Virus record (IMG/VR): IMGVR_UViG_3300032334_000335
Coordinates: 22,556 to 86,555 of that record
DNA: 64,000 nucleotides
Direction: 5' to 3' (one strand)
Source of the DNA: a virus
Shown here piece after piece: positions 6,193-13,883 of this stretch. The position numbers were made by a program, and so were the translations under genes. Below the pieces are notes generated by a model, which saw nothing but the letters and a program-made list of their open reading frames with translations, was not told the origin of the DNA and did no database searches. How positions within the stretch are numbered: the stretch's first letter is position 1; every line of letters starts with the position of its first letter.

Positions 6193-7175
6193 ACTATATT
6201 TTAGTAGATACAGCAAATACCTTTTTCCGTGCTCGGCACGTTATCAACGGTGACGCTGATATCAAACTAGGAATGGCTTTTCATATTACACTTAATAGTG
6301 TAAAGAAAGCATGGCAAGACTTTAACGGCAGTCACGTTATCTTCTGTTTAGAAGGTCGTAGCTGGCGCAAGGACTTTTATGCTCCTTACAAAGCGCAACG
6401 TGCAGAAGCTCGTGCTGCTCATACAGAACGTGAAGCAGAAGAAGAAAAAGTCTTTTGGGAAGCCTTTGACACATTCAAAGAGTTTATTACAGAAAAGACT
6501 AACTGTACAGTTATGCAGAATCCACGCTTAGAAGCTGACGATCTTATTGCTGGCTGGATTCAGAGTCATCCAAACGATAATCATATTATCATTTCGACAG
6601 ACACAGATTTTGTACAACTTATTGCACCTAACGTCAAACAGTACAACGGTGTTATGGAAACAACTATTACACACGAAGGTATCTTTGATGCAAAAGGCAA
6701 AAGAGTCATTGATAAGAAAACGCAAGAGCCCAAAGCAATCCCAGATCCAGAATGGCTCTTGTTCGAAAAGTGTATGCGTGGTGATACCAGTGATAATGTC
6801 TTCTCAGCGTATCCGGGTGTGCGTACTAAAGGCACAAGCAAAAAAGTGGGTCTTACTGAAGCGTTCGAAGATCGTAAAAGCCGCGGATATGCGTGGAACA
6901 ATCTCATGTTACAGAGATGGGTTGACCATAATGGCGTCGAACACAGAGTGTTAGAAGATTACGAACGCAACCGTCGACTTATTGATTTGAGTCATCAGCC
7001 AGAAGATATTAAAACGATCATTGCCGAGACCATTGCGACAGCAACAGGTGCTAATAAAAATATCAGCCAAGTTGGCATTCGACTTATTAAGTTCTGTAAC
7101 TTATACGATCTTAAGAAGATTGCCGACCAGGCACAGGCATATGCCGAACCATTAAATGCGAGGTACACCGTATGA
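6189..7175 (+). CDS. rnh: T4-type RNase H (5'-3' exonuclease, FEN1/PIN-like)
   Basis: Removes RNA primers from lagging-strand fragments and has 5'-3' exonuclease activity. The N-terminal acidic site is in ILVDTANTFFRARH (D7). Further metal-binding acidics appear in RLEADDLIAGW and IISTDTDFVQLI, and in the loop GDTSDNVFSAYPGV, where FEN-type enzymes carry acidic residues before a helix-hairpin-helix. Length 328 is near the 305 of T4 RNase H. The start ATG overlaps the previous stop (ATGA). Its neighbours are small unknown genes, a common arrangement in T4-like phages. Confidence 0.88.
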   Translation: MNYILVDTANTFFRARHVINGDADIKLGMAFHITLNSVKKAWQDFNGSHVIFCLEGRSWRKDFYAPYKAQRAEARAAHTEREAEEEKVFWEAFDTFKEFITEKTNCTVMQNPRLEADDLIAGWIQSHPNDNHIIISTDTDFVQLIAPNVKQYNGVMETTITHEGIFDAKGKRVIDKKTQEPKAIPDPEWLLFEKCMRGDTSDNVFSAYPGVRTKGTSKKVGLTEAFEDRKSRGYAWNNLMLQRWVDHNGVEHRVLEDYERNRRLIDLSHQPEDIKTIIAETIATATGANKNISQVGIRLIKFCNLYDLKKIADQAQAYAEPLNARYTV

Positions 7176-7648
7176 CAGAACTACATGCTAAACCAATCAT
7201 CGATAACAAGTTTTGGATCGTCGAGAAAGATGGAGAAAAGTTTGCCACACTACGAAAGAATGATGACAATCGTTTTGTAATGAGCAATGAGCTCGGTGTT
7301 AAGATTTATGAGACAAAAGAAAAACTAACACGAGAGTTTGGTAAAAACTTTTTTGTAGTGAAGATTGTTAAAGAAGCAGATAACTCAGAGCCGAATGAAG
7401 TCCATGGATATCCTACAAGTACCTTGCCACACAACTCAATGTATGACGTGCAAAGAAAACTGCCCCTGTTTACAAAAAGTGGAGACAGTAAAAGTCTGTA
7501 CTGCGCCGGATATTATGTTATCCGATTTGATAAAGGCTGGGTTAAATCCTTTTGTCCTAAGTTAATCACTTTGCAGAGATATGACTATAAAGGTCCGTTT
7601 AAGACTGATATAGAAATGAAACAGGTGCTATCAAATGTCTCAAAATAA
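7172..7648 (+). CDS. Conserved protein of unknown function next to RNase H
   Basis: 158 residues, no known domain recognised. The second half has the run GYPTSTLPHNSMYDVQRKLP then YCAGYYVIRFDKGWVKSFCP, a block I associate with a conserved unknown protein of T4-like marine phages. Two cysteines flank that block. No membrane segment is present. GAGGT stands before the ATG at 7172, which overlaps the RNase H stop by 4 bases. It overlaps the next gene by 14 bases. Confidence 0.75.
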   Translation: MTELHAKPIIDNKFWIVEKDGEKFATLRKNDDNRFVMSNELGVKIYETKEKLTREFGKNFFVVKIVKEADNSEPNEVHGYPTSTLPHNSMYDVQRKLPLFTKSGDSKSLYCAGYYVIRFDKGWVKSFCPKLITLQRYDYKGPFKTDIEMKQVLSNVSK

Positions 7649-7886
7649 CTTTCCTGTAACATTACCAACTATTGAAAAGCTAATACAACGTATAGCATCA
7701 GCTGAAAAAACGCAACAGAAAGACATTCGTATTTCAATACAAGAAGCACGTGAGTTAACTTCTGAACTAGCTGTATTAACTTCAAAATTAGGCAAAACAG
7801 TTACTGATATACACCAAATGCTAGCCGAAATACGCGAATCAACTACAAATATTGATGTAAAATTCGACGGCGGCGGCTTCAATTAG
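7635..7886 (+). CDS. Small helical coiled-coil protein
   Basis: 83 residues, almost entirely predicted helix (heptad-like pattern in IEKLIQRIASAEKTQQ and ELTSELAVLTSKLGKT), ending in a short glycine-rich tail. It could be an oligomerising accessory or scaffold-type protein. The ribosome site is weak (AACAGG) and the start lies inside the previous gene, so translational coupling is likely. It is the last gene before the late promoter at 7888. Confidence 0.65.
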   Translation: MSQNNFPVTLPTIEKLIQRIASAEKTQQKDIRISIQEARELTSELAVLTSKLGKTVTDIHQMLAEIRESTTNIDVKFDGGGFN

Positions 7887-7887
7887 A

Positions 7888-7895
7888 TATAAATA
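7888..7895 (+). promoter_or_regulatory. T4-type late promoter
   Basis: A perfect TATAAATA octamer, the gp55-dependent late promoter element. By T4 spacing, RNA would start near 7901, giving a leader of about 24 bases with AGGA at 7911-7914 before the ATG at 7925. Confidence 0.75.
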
Positions 7896-7926
7896 TATAC
7901 GTGGTTAATTAGGAACACGTATATAT
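7893..7926 (+). promoter_or_regulatory. Hairpin around the ribosome binding site, overlapping the late promoter
   Basis: A perfect 11-bp inverted repeat: ATATATACGTG (7893-7903) and CACGTATATAT (7916-7926), with a 12-base loop that contains the AGGA ribosome site. The start codon at 7925-7927 is partly in the stem. Read-through RNA can fold it; RNA begun at the late promoter lacks most of the left arm. This is the arrangement known for T4 genes e, soc and 49. Confidence 0.65.
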
Positions 7927-8209
7927 GAGCAGACCAAAACCTACAATATTGCTAGAACACGCTAACAAGGAAACTTTTAAAATAGAGCAGATCCTTGATA
8001 GTGAAGCCATCTGGGCAGTATTTTACAAAGAACAACCATTTAACTTAAAGAGTGGTAGTTTGGTTGCCAGCTATCCCGGACCTAAATATAAGAAGGTATC
8101 ATTTAGCAATCCCGGTCATGCGCACAACTTAGCTAAGAAGTTGAATAGATTATTTAAGACAAAAGATTTCGCCGTTTATAAACTCACGCAAGGTGAGAAG
8201 GTAGAATAA
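7925..8209 (+). CDS. Conserved small phage protein of unknown function, late-expressed
   Basis: 94 residues, basic. The central block VASYPGPKYKKVSFSNPGHA and the following NLAKKLNRLF look like a conserved family of marine T4-like phages whose role I do not know. The gene has its own late promoter and a hairpin over its ribosome site, so it is probably made late and kept silent early. It is followed after 2 bases by the next gene. Confidence 0.75.
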   Translation: MSRPKPTILLEHANKETFKIEQILDSEAIWAVFYKEQPFNLKSGSLVASYPGPKYKKVSFSNPGHAHNLAKKLNRLFKTKDFAVYKLTQGEKVE

Positions 8210-8211
8210 CT

Positions 8212-8613
8212 ATGGATCCCAAGGATGCCTACACTAAGGTGTTCTTACAGGCAGCAGGCACAAACGCTGATCCAGAGACCATTAAAAAATTTAGAGTAGT
8301 ATGGTGGTGGAACGTGCGAGCCAAAGAAAAAGGAGGCCTTAGATTGACAGAACAGGCCTTGCAGTTCTTAGAAGAACATGCTAAAATAAAATCATACAAG
8401 ATAGATTTCCCCAGCGATTTTTCAATAACTCCACAGGTGTTAGTTTGGTTAGACAACTTTATCGATTCACCTTTCTATATAACAAAGAAACACATAATAG
8501 TGTTAAAAGAACGTGCAGCATTTGAACTATATCTATTCTCCGGCGATATTAGAAAGATGGGGCATAACAAAGCTCTAGCCAAAAGATTAAGCCAAGAATC
8601 AGTCCCCGAATAA
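8212..8613 (+). CDS. Conserved protein of unknown function
   Basis: 133 residues. The sequence is mixed helix and strand, with LRLTEQALQFLEEHAKIKSY and a C-terminal AAFELYLFSGDIRKMGHN. The second block, where an aromatic FELYLFSGD strand is followed by a basic helix, recurs in unknown proteins of T4-like phages. No catalytic motif is visible. Ribosome site AAGGTAG lies about 11 bases upstream. Probably transcribed from the 7888 late promoter. Confidence 0.72.
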   Translation: MDPKDAYTKVFLQAAGTNADPETIKKFRVVWWWNVRAKEKGGLRLTEQALQFLEEHAKIKSYKIDFPSDFSITPQVLVWLDNFIDSPFYITKKHIIVLKERAAFELYLFSGDIRKMGHNKALAKRLSQESVPE

Positions 8614-8621
8614 TAGTAGTA

Positions 8622-8629
8622 TATAAATA
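8622..8629 (+). promoter_or_regulatory. T4-type late promoter immediately before a start codon
   Basis: A perfect TATAAATA octamer. Predicted RNA start near 8635, only about 3 bases before the ATG at 8638, and no ribosome site is seen between them. Confidence 0.65.
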
Positions 8630-8637
8630 TTTTTATC

Positions 8638-8910
8638 ATGTTTGATCTAAACCCAATGGATGTGTTAAAACAACGGAAAGTAAAAATACTTCCTCCACAC
8701 TTCGCGAAAATCAAGATATCCGACGGAGAACTCTTCGAAGGAAATATTGAACAATGGATTAAGTCGAAGTTAAAAGGAAGATTTGCTATCTGCGGTAGCC
8801 CATCTATTAACAAAGAAGGCACTCTCGAATCAACCACTTTTGTGGCCTTCGAGGATCATCAAGAGCTAACATACTTTATGTTGGCATGTCCACATTTAAG
8901 GAGAAACTAA
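8638..8910 (+). CDS. Small protein of unknown function, possibly leaderless late gene
   Basis: 90 residues, unrecognised, with alternating basic and hydrophobic stretches (VLKQRKVKILPPHFAKIKIS) and a C-terminal FEDHQELTYFMLACPHL. The ATG at 8638 follows a late promoter octamer by 8 bases and has no Shine-Dalgarno sequence, so translation from a nearly leaderless RNA is inferred. A later in-frame ATG at 8656 also lacks a good site. The next gene begins 1 base after the stop. Confidence 0.68.
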   Translation: MFDLNPMDVLKQRKVKILPPHFAKIKISDGELFEGNIEQWIKSKLKGRFAICGSPSINKEGTLESTTFVAFEDHQELTYFMLACPHLRRN

Positions 8911-8911
8911 A

Positions 8912-9136
8912 ATGGCAGAAGAAAACAAAGTTGAAGAACAGCAACCAGCGGCAGCTCCGGCAGCAGCTCCAGCTGAGGAACCTGGTTTAAATATCAGTGA
9001 CCTAATGGCATTAAAGAGCATTGTAGAAGTAGCGTCACAACGAGGAGCGTTCAAAGCAAATGAACTAGAAGCAGTTGGTAAAACTTTCAACAAGTTAACT
9101 ACATTCTTAGAGTCAGTTGCTAAAAAGGAGGCTTAA
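8912..9136 (+). CDS. Small Ala/Pro-rich-start protein, likely virion-associated
   Basis: 74 residues. An acidic, Ala/Pro-rich N-terminus (about residues 1-28, QQPAAAPAAAPAEEPG) is followed by a helical domain (DLMALKSIVEVASQRGAF, then LEAVGKTFNKLTTFLESV). The helical part resembles a small conserved protein of marine T4-like phages; its role is not known to me. AAGGAG precedes the ATG. Expected to be late, as part of the 7888-10101 block. Confidence 0.75.
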   Translation: MAEENKVEEQQPAAAPAAAPAEEPGLNISDLMALKSIVEVASQRGAFKANELEAVGKTFNKLTTFLESVAKKEA

Positions 9137-9137
9137 T

Positions 9138-9803
9138 ATGAGAAGCCTAAAACACGTAGGACGTATGCAGAAGAATGATGCCAAAGTATTGGTAGCATTC
9201 CGCACACTGCCGGGTGAATCAAATACAGCATTGGTTATTCCAGTTTCGCAGCTCAATGACGAATATCATAACGATATCATGAAACTGGTCGAAACTGACC
9301 AAGCACAAGAAGTGTTTGAGTTCGGTGAAATCTTGTTTACTAGATCTTTCACTGACGGTCGCCCAATGTTAAGAGCATTACAAGCAGACGGAATTATGCA
9401 GAAGGTTCCAACTGACTCTGTGTTGATGACTCCAACTCCTAATGACACTATCCAGCTTCATCAGTTGAATACATTAATCGCCGAACAACGTAACTGTGCT
9501 GTTGACGATCTATGTACTTTTGTTTCTGGTGCTCCAAAACAAAACTCATCTGAAGTTGAAGATATTGTACAGGTAAAAGATCTAGGTAGAGATATTGGTG
9601 AACCAAAACCTCTAAACGAATCGAAGCCTGCTCCTCTTAAGGCAGCAGAAAATTCAGTTCTTTCGGATACAGACATTGCTAAATCATATCGCAGTCAAGC
9701 TGATGCTATGTATAAAGAAGCAGCAAGACTACGTAAGCAAGCAGATGAATTAGATCCGCCAAAGAAAAAAGCAACTAAATCTACAGAAGAACTAAGTGCC
9801 TAA
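9138..9803 (+). CDS. Conserved structural-type protein of unknown function
   Basis: 221 residues. The N-terminal domain contains VLVAFRTLPGESNTALVIPV and MKLVETDQAQEVFEFGEI; the middle has IQLHQLNTLIAEQRNCAVDDL; the C-terminal 60 residues are a helical coil (YRSQADAMYKEAARLRKQAD) ending in a lysine-rich tail. This layout matches an unknown protein conserved in marine T4-like phages. The ATG at 9138 is preferred to the frame opening at 9117 because AAAGGAGG lies just upstream. The C-terminal coil suggests assembly into an oligomer. Confidence 0.78.
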   Translation: MRSLKHVGRMQKNDAKVLVAFRTLPGESNTALVIPVSQLNDEYHNDIMKLVETDQAQEVFEFGEILFTRSFTDGRPMLRALQADGIMQKVPTDSVLMTPTPNDTIQLHQLNTLIAEQRNCAVDDLCTFVSGAPKQNSSEVEDIVQVKDLGRDIGEPKPLNESKPAPLKAAENSVLSDTDIAKSYRSQADAMYKEAARLRKQADELDPPKKKATKSTEELSA

Positions 9804-10101
9804 TCCGTTATTTAAACCGCCGCGGCATTTAGTAAAAGAGTGGCCTGAAGTCTTTGAAGATCTATACATGAATACTATGCCGGTAGCATATCTAGTAAAC
9901 ATACATCTAGAGTTTGCTAACGGCAGAGTATGGCAGATCGATGTCAAAGAACAGTTGAAAGAACATGATGCAGATGAGATTGCCGCAAGATTATTAGATA
10001 CCCTGCATGAATTTAAAGAAGATATAACTAAGATGGATTTCAAGATCGATGTAGACAAACTCAAGACAGATATAAAGAGTTCGTCTAAAAAGATTTTTTA
10101 A
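9796..10101 (+). CDS. Conserved small phage protein with GTG start, function unknown
   Basis: 101 residues, starting with GTG at 9796 that overlaps the previous gene by 8 bases. The N-terminus NPLFKPPRHLVKEWPEVFED and the following LYMNTMPVAYL are reminiscent of a conserved unknown protein in T4-like marine phages; the C-terminal half is an acidic and lysine-rich helix (KTDIKSSSKKIF at the end). It converges with the next gene on the opposite strand, whose stop codon overlaps it by 4 bases, and no terminator hairpin is visible at the junction. Confidence 0.78.
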   Translation: MPNPLFKPPRHLVKEWPEVFEDLYMNTMPVAYLVNIHLEFANGRVWQIDVKEQLKEHDADEIAARLLDTLHEFKEDITKMDFKIDVDKLKTDIKSSSKKIF

Positions 10102-10880
10102 TTTATTAGAGTATATCTATCAATATGTTCAAGCAAAGTATTTGCTAGATTTTCCTGATCCAGTGGTAACGTATGATACCCTGGATCTTTAAATTTGATA
10201 GGATTTCTTTTGTTGTAGGCTTTTATATTTTTTTGACAAGCATTCCACCATTGTTGTTTTTCAACAGTGGTATTTTTTTCATTTAACCAAGAACATTTAT
10301 CTTTTATTTTTAAATCATCTAATATAAGAAGATATGGTATTTTTGATTCTTCTAACTTATGTAACATAGCATAGACACACCAGGTGTCTATTTTTAATTT
10401 CCAGTTATGGTCATACAAGTTTGCAAAATACAGTTTTACGTTCTTTTTTATTGTTGATAGGTTTGGAACTGTATCTTCGTATTGAGTATACGGATAATCG
10501 GGTAACATTGATTGAATGGTATCCGATATCATTTTTGGATCTTTATTCTTTTCAGGATCAAAAGAACTTATCGACTGCTGATGTTTATAAAGTATGTTAT
10601 CTAATGTGACATCAGATTCGTGCCCGTACAAGGTTGAACCGATAGGATTTATAGGTATTTCTAATCTATCAATCAGGGTGGTGTTTACTATAATAAAATC
10701 TGCATTTTTCTCAATGGCATGTTCGAGTTGCACACATATACCTCCATTGCTCATTCCGCCACGGGATAGTATCGTTAAATCATATCCTATCTTGGTTGAG
10801 AGTATTTCAGAAAAATGTTGTCCTGGAGTTTCGGGGCTCGGTGTCATGAAGCTGTCACCGCAGATATATAGTTTTTTCAT
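10098..10880 (-). CDS. SGNH/GDSL-hydrolase-like protein
   Basis: 260 residues. The N-terminal block YICGDSFMTP has the GDS nucleophile (S10), followed by the glycine block LSRGGMSNGG and the FIIVNTT strand with an Asn, all in the order of SGNH hydrolases. Near the end KDPGYHTLPL gives the probable Asp/His pair, spaced one residue wider than the usual D-x-x-H. Such enzymes remove acetyl or acyl groups from sugars and polymers. A perfect late octamer lies 7 bases before its ATG and no ribosome site is seen. A second SGNH-type gene lies at 13883-14737, and both are set among glycosyltransferase genes, suggesting glycan trimming. Confidence 0.75.
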   Translation of the reverse strand: MKKLYICGDSFMTPSPETPGQHFSEILSTKIGYDLTILSRGGMSNGGICVQLEHAIEKNADFIIVNTTLIDRLEIPINPIGSTLYGHESDVTLDNILYKHQQSISSFDPEKNKDPKMISDTIQSMLPDYPYTQYEDTVPNLSTIKKNVKLYFANLYDHNWKLKIDTWCVYAMLHKLEESKIPYLLILDDLKIKDKCSWLNEKNTTVEKQQWWNACQKNIKAYNKRNPIKFKDPGYHTLPLDQENLANTLLEHIDRYTLIN

Positions 10881-10885
10881 CGTGA

Positions 10886-10907
10886 AATATTTATATGGTT
10901 AAATATT
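10886..10907. promoter_or_regulatory. Divergent late-promoter region with an 8-bp inverted repeat
   Basis: The 41-base gap between divergent genes holds AATATTTA (10886-10893) and TAAATATT (10900-10907) around a 6-base loop. On the - strand, TATAAATA (10895-10888) is a perfect late octamer reading towards the gene that starts at 10880. On the + strand, GTTAAATA (10898-10905) is a 6-of-8 match reading towards the gene at 10922, which has AAAGGA upstream. Confidence 0.5.
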
Positions 10908-10921
10908 CCAAAGGATAGTTA

Positions 10922-11866
10922 ATGAATCTAGTAACAGTTACATATTTTGCCGATCTTCGAAACATGCTAGTTCAAGCTGAAAGCATCAATAGATTTGCAT
11001 TAGGAGTAACACACTGGGTAGTTATTTGTAGCACATCTAACAATATGGCTAGATGGCGGCGACTACTAGAGCCATATTATCAAGGATCAAATCGATTAAA
11101 ATTAATTCGAGCACCATCTGAGTTAATGACTGCGAAATCTGGATATATGAATCAACAGTTACTGAAACTATGGATTGCAGGGTCTATTCAAGATGACTAT
11201 CTTATCCTAGACTCTAAGAACTTTTTTATACAGCCAACGGATTCCTCAGTGTACGAAAACTATATAGCTACTAACGGATGGGGCTATGATATATCGGATG
11301 AGACATTTCCTGGTACAATATATAAAACTTGTGCTATAGAATCTAGTCGCTATTTAGGAAATACAACAACTAGATTTGTCATACCCGGAATCGGTACCCC
11401 ATATAAAATAAGTTGGAAAAACATGCAGAAACTTATAGAAAAATTTCAAAGTATTGATTTAGCTATGCTATGGGTTAAATCTGTTATTGAGAAGGGCAAA
11501 AGATTTCAACCAGGACGTGCAGATGTATTTTCAGAGTTTGTATTTTATGCTCAACTAATGGATGACGATGAAGTTGATATTCTCAAAAACACAGTTCTTG
11601 AAAGAATAGATACAAATAGAACTGTATGGGATCAAGGAACATTTATTAACTATCTTGCACACAATAGACTCTCTTCAAAGAAAAAAAGACCGGTGACAGC
11701 GTTACTAGAATGTTTTACAAAAAAGCAAGTGCATACCGTTGCATTTCACCGAAGGTGGTTTTATGATCACCCAGAGTATTTGCCAGACATTAACAAATGG
11801 CTGTCTGAACAGGGGATAAACACTAAACTAAAAATCGGCAGAAGCTATAATGCACCGTGGGTTTAA
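10922..11866 (+). CDS. Glycosyltransferase-like protein (GT-A type, DUF6492-like)
   Basis: 314 residues. An N-terminal Rossmann-like half (VTVTYFADLRNMLVQAES, then WVVICSTSNN) leads to MNQQLLKLWIAGSIQDDYLILDSK, where LDSK takes the place of the DxD that binds the sugar nucleotide in GT-A enzymes. The pattern of a Q-Q-L-x-K-L helix just before that strand is what suggested a DUF6492-type transferase. The altered DxD may mean low or changed activity. It is the only + strand gene inside the - strand island, with a divergent promoter region, and its stop overlaps the next convergent gene by 3 bases. Confidence 0.6.
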   Translation: MNLVTVTYFADLRNMLVQAESINRFALGVTHWVVICSTSNNMARWRRLLEPYYQGSNRLKLIRAPSELMTAKSGYMNQQLLKLWIAGSIQDDYLILDSKNFFIQPTDSSVYENYIATNGWGYDISDETFPGTIYKTCAIESSRYLGNTTTRFVIPGIGTPYKISWKNMQKLIEKFQSIDLAMLWVKSVIEKGKRFQPGRADVFSEFVFYAQLMDDDEVDILKNTVLERIDTNRTVWDQGTFINYLAHNRLSSKKKRPVTALLECFTKKQVHTVAFHRRWFYDHPEYLPDINKWLSEQGINTKLKIGRSYNAPWV

Positions 11867-13227
11867 TTGACTACCCATTTTCCTGTTATGTCACAGCCAT
11901 ACATCAGTGAATCAGGATATTGTGTTTTTACTGTAGATATAAAATCTCGATATTTTTCATCTGCTTCTTCACGTGTAAACATAACCATAGTAAAATCTGT
12001 GGCAAATATATTACTGTAATAAAAAAGTGGTCGTGTTGTTGTGACATTTGATAACACCGATGTTAGATCATTGTTGTCAAAGAGATTGCATTTTATAAAC
12101 TCAGCTTTAGAAGATCTAAATATATTCCATAGTTTCTTAAATTTTTCTTCGCCGCCGAAATCTCTGAATAACAATAACTGGTTTTCTTCAACAGACGAGT
12201 TTATATATTTGTATTTCTTTTTAAGTTCTAGAGGTTTATTTTTAATGTAGGAAGGAAAGTCGTTACCATCCCAATTTTCTTTTAAATCTTTAATCCAATC
12301 AAGAGACTCTTCACTGTAATCATAAAATACAAATTTAACATCGTCGTTGTAGTTTAATATGTCAAGATATTTAAATCCTGCAGCCGTTCCGACATATGTA
12401 TCACAATATTTTAATGGAACACTAAATCGATAGTTTTCACTGTTGTAGATCCAAATAGTTGATTTAGGTGAGAGACTATTCTTTATCCATTTCTTTTGAT
12501 TGGGGTTTGAAACTAGAGATTCATCTCTATTTAAAAATGCATTATATAGATTTTCGCTTTCGTGCTCTGGATAAATGTACAAACGACAATCTCTCATACG
12601 CTGTGTAAAATTATCAATCTGCATTCCGTTAGACAAAGCTGCTTTAATAAATCCCCAACCTGGATATCTACGAGTCATCATTGATGATCCGTCTGATCCT
12701 TTTATCCAATAAGGAGTATATCTGTCGTGGAAGTTTTCCTCTGATCGAATATAGTTAGGCAGTTCTTCTGTAGCTGTTTCCCATCCTCCAAACTTCGGAG
12801 ATCCTAACTTCTTCCATGTATGTACGTTAACTACCATCATCTGATTATGTATTTCAATCCACCCTTCTCCTTTTTCACTTTGCCAATCAAGTGTAAAAGC
12901 AAGAAGGAAAAAAGAGGGGTTCGATTTGTAATAGTTATTAAGCTCTTCAAAAAAACTATTTTGTCTGATAAAGTTTCCCACTGATTGTACAATAACGATA
13001 TCATAGTTATCAGAAGAATCCATGGCATCGTCAATGGTATTAAAATATCTAACATCTCCCCGGGTCGTAGATTCTGATAGTCGTTGTGTCATTACAAACG
13101 TAATATCGAGAACTTTTTTAAATAACTTAGGGTGTTTATTTCTTACTTCTGCTTGATCCACAACAGCATATAAGATCTTTTTAGATCCTAATACTTCTGG
13201 GTGTAAATTTACTTTGGTATAGCTCAT
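11863..13227 (-). CDS. Large protein of unknown function in the modification island
   Basis: 454 residues, no certain family. The N-terminal half resembles a Rossmann fold (KILYAVVDQAEV, then YDIVIVQSVGNFI). The middle has YCDTYVGTAAGFKYLDIL followed by VKFVFYDYSEESLDWIKDL and NWDGNDFP, a glycine turn, acidic strand and Tyr/Ser pattern that recalls SAM-dependent methyltransferases or a nucleotide-sugar fold without reaching their motifs. The C-terminal part is charged. It overlaps the oxygenase gene upstream by 4 bases, so the pair is probably co-translated, and the same island contains transferases and radical SAM genes. Confidence 0.6.
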   Translation of the reverse strand: MSYTKVNLHPEVLGSKKILYAVVDQAEVRNKHPKLFKKVLDITFVMTQRLSESTTRGDVRYFNTIDDAMDSSDNYDIVIVQSVGNFIRQNSFFEELNNYYKSNPSFFLLAFTLDWQSEKGEGWIEIHNQMMVVNVHTWKKLGSPKFGGWETATEELPNYIRSEENFHDRYTPYWIKGSDGSSMMTRRYPGWGFIKAALSNGMQIDNFTQRMRDCRLYIYPEHESENLYNAFLNRDESLVSNPNQKKWIKNSLSPKSTIWIYNSENYRFSVPLKYCDTYVGTAAGFKYLDILNYNDDVKFVFYDYSEESLDWIKDLKENWDGNDFPSYIKNKPLELKKKYKYINSSVEENQLLLFRDFGGEEKFKKLWNIFRSSKAEFIKCNLFDNNDLTSVLSNVTTTRPLFYYSNIFATDFTMVMFTREEADEKYRDFISTVKTQYPDSLMYGCDITGKWVVN

Positions 13228-13883
13228 AGGTATTGAAAATCCGATGCGTAGTGTCCATGTACTATTATATGATATCTAGCTTCATTGCTTTGATTTATCA
13301 CAATGTGTTCTCTTGCAACATCTAATACCATTCCTTTTCCTGCTTTAAAAGGAACTATGCCCTTTTCTCTAAAAACAAAATGGCATCCTTCAGGATTATT
13401 AATAGCAATGTTTAACGGTCCAAACAATCTTCCTGGCCCATCTGTGTGCGGCATTATATAACCGCCAGGAGCAAGTCTCATGATCCTAACACGATCAAAC
13501 TTAGTGTATGGTAATGATTTTAAAAAGTTACAGAGATTAGGAAGTTGTTCACATACATCTGTCCAGTGATATCCTGCTTCATCTAAACTAGTAAAACCAT
13601 ATTTGGTATAATGTTCGGTCTTGTGCTTGTCTATTCCATGCAGAGTTAAACTCTGCCATCCTTCATGCCCGTAGCCTTTTTTCTTATCCTGACTTCGATG
13701 ATTAAAATATAAATCATCAACACCTTGGCATTCTTCTAGAAACAAAGCATGATCAAAATCAAACTGTACAGGATAAAACATGCATTCGTTATCTTCCTTT
13801 GCAGACATAACAGATCCATGAACAGGGTTTTTAAAATCCTTGTTCTGATTATAAAAATCAATAAGTTCTTGTGGAAACAACAT
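13224..13883 (-). CDS. Aspartyl/asparaginyl-hydroxylase-like 2-oxoglutarate oxygenase
   Basis: 219 residues. The iron motif is in GGYIMPHTDGPGR (H146, D148), the distal histidine in VAREHIVINQSN (H193), and R203 in NEARYHIIVHG would hold 2-oxoglutarate; the final strand is VHGHY. The order and spacing match aspartyl/asparaginyl beta-hydroxylase-like Fe(II) oxygenases, which hydroxylate side chains of Asp or Asn in proteins. A phage substrate could be a virion protein. The gene overlaps its neighbours by 1 to 4 bases. The length is typical for a single domain. Confidence 0.8.
   Translation of the reverse strand: MLFPQELIDFYNQNKDFKNPVHGSVMSAKEDNECMFYPVQFDFDHALFLEECQGVDDLYFNHRSQDKKKGYGHEGWQSLTLHGIDKHKTEHYTKYGFTSLDEAGYHWTDVCEQLPNLCNFLKSLPYTKFDRVRIMRLAPGGYIMPHTDGPGRLFGPLNIAINNPEGCHFVFREKGIVPFKAGKGMVLDVAREHIVINQSNEARYHIIVHGHYASDFQYL

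Noticed and set aside
10080-10110. Transcription terminator between the convergent genes at 10101 and 10098
   Set aside because: A T-run is present but no GC-rich stem precedes it; the stop codons themselves overlap.
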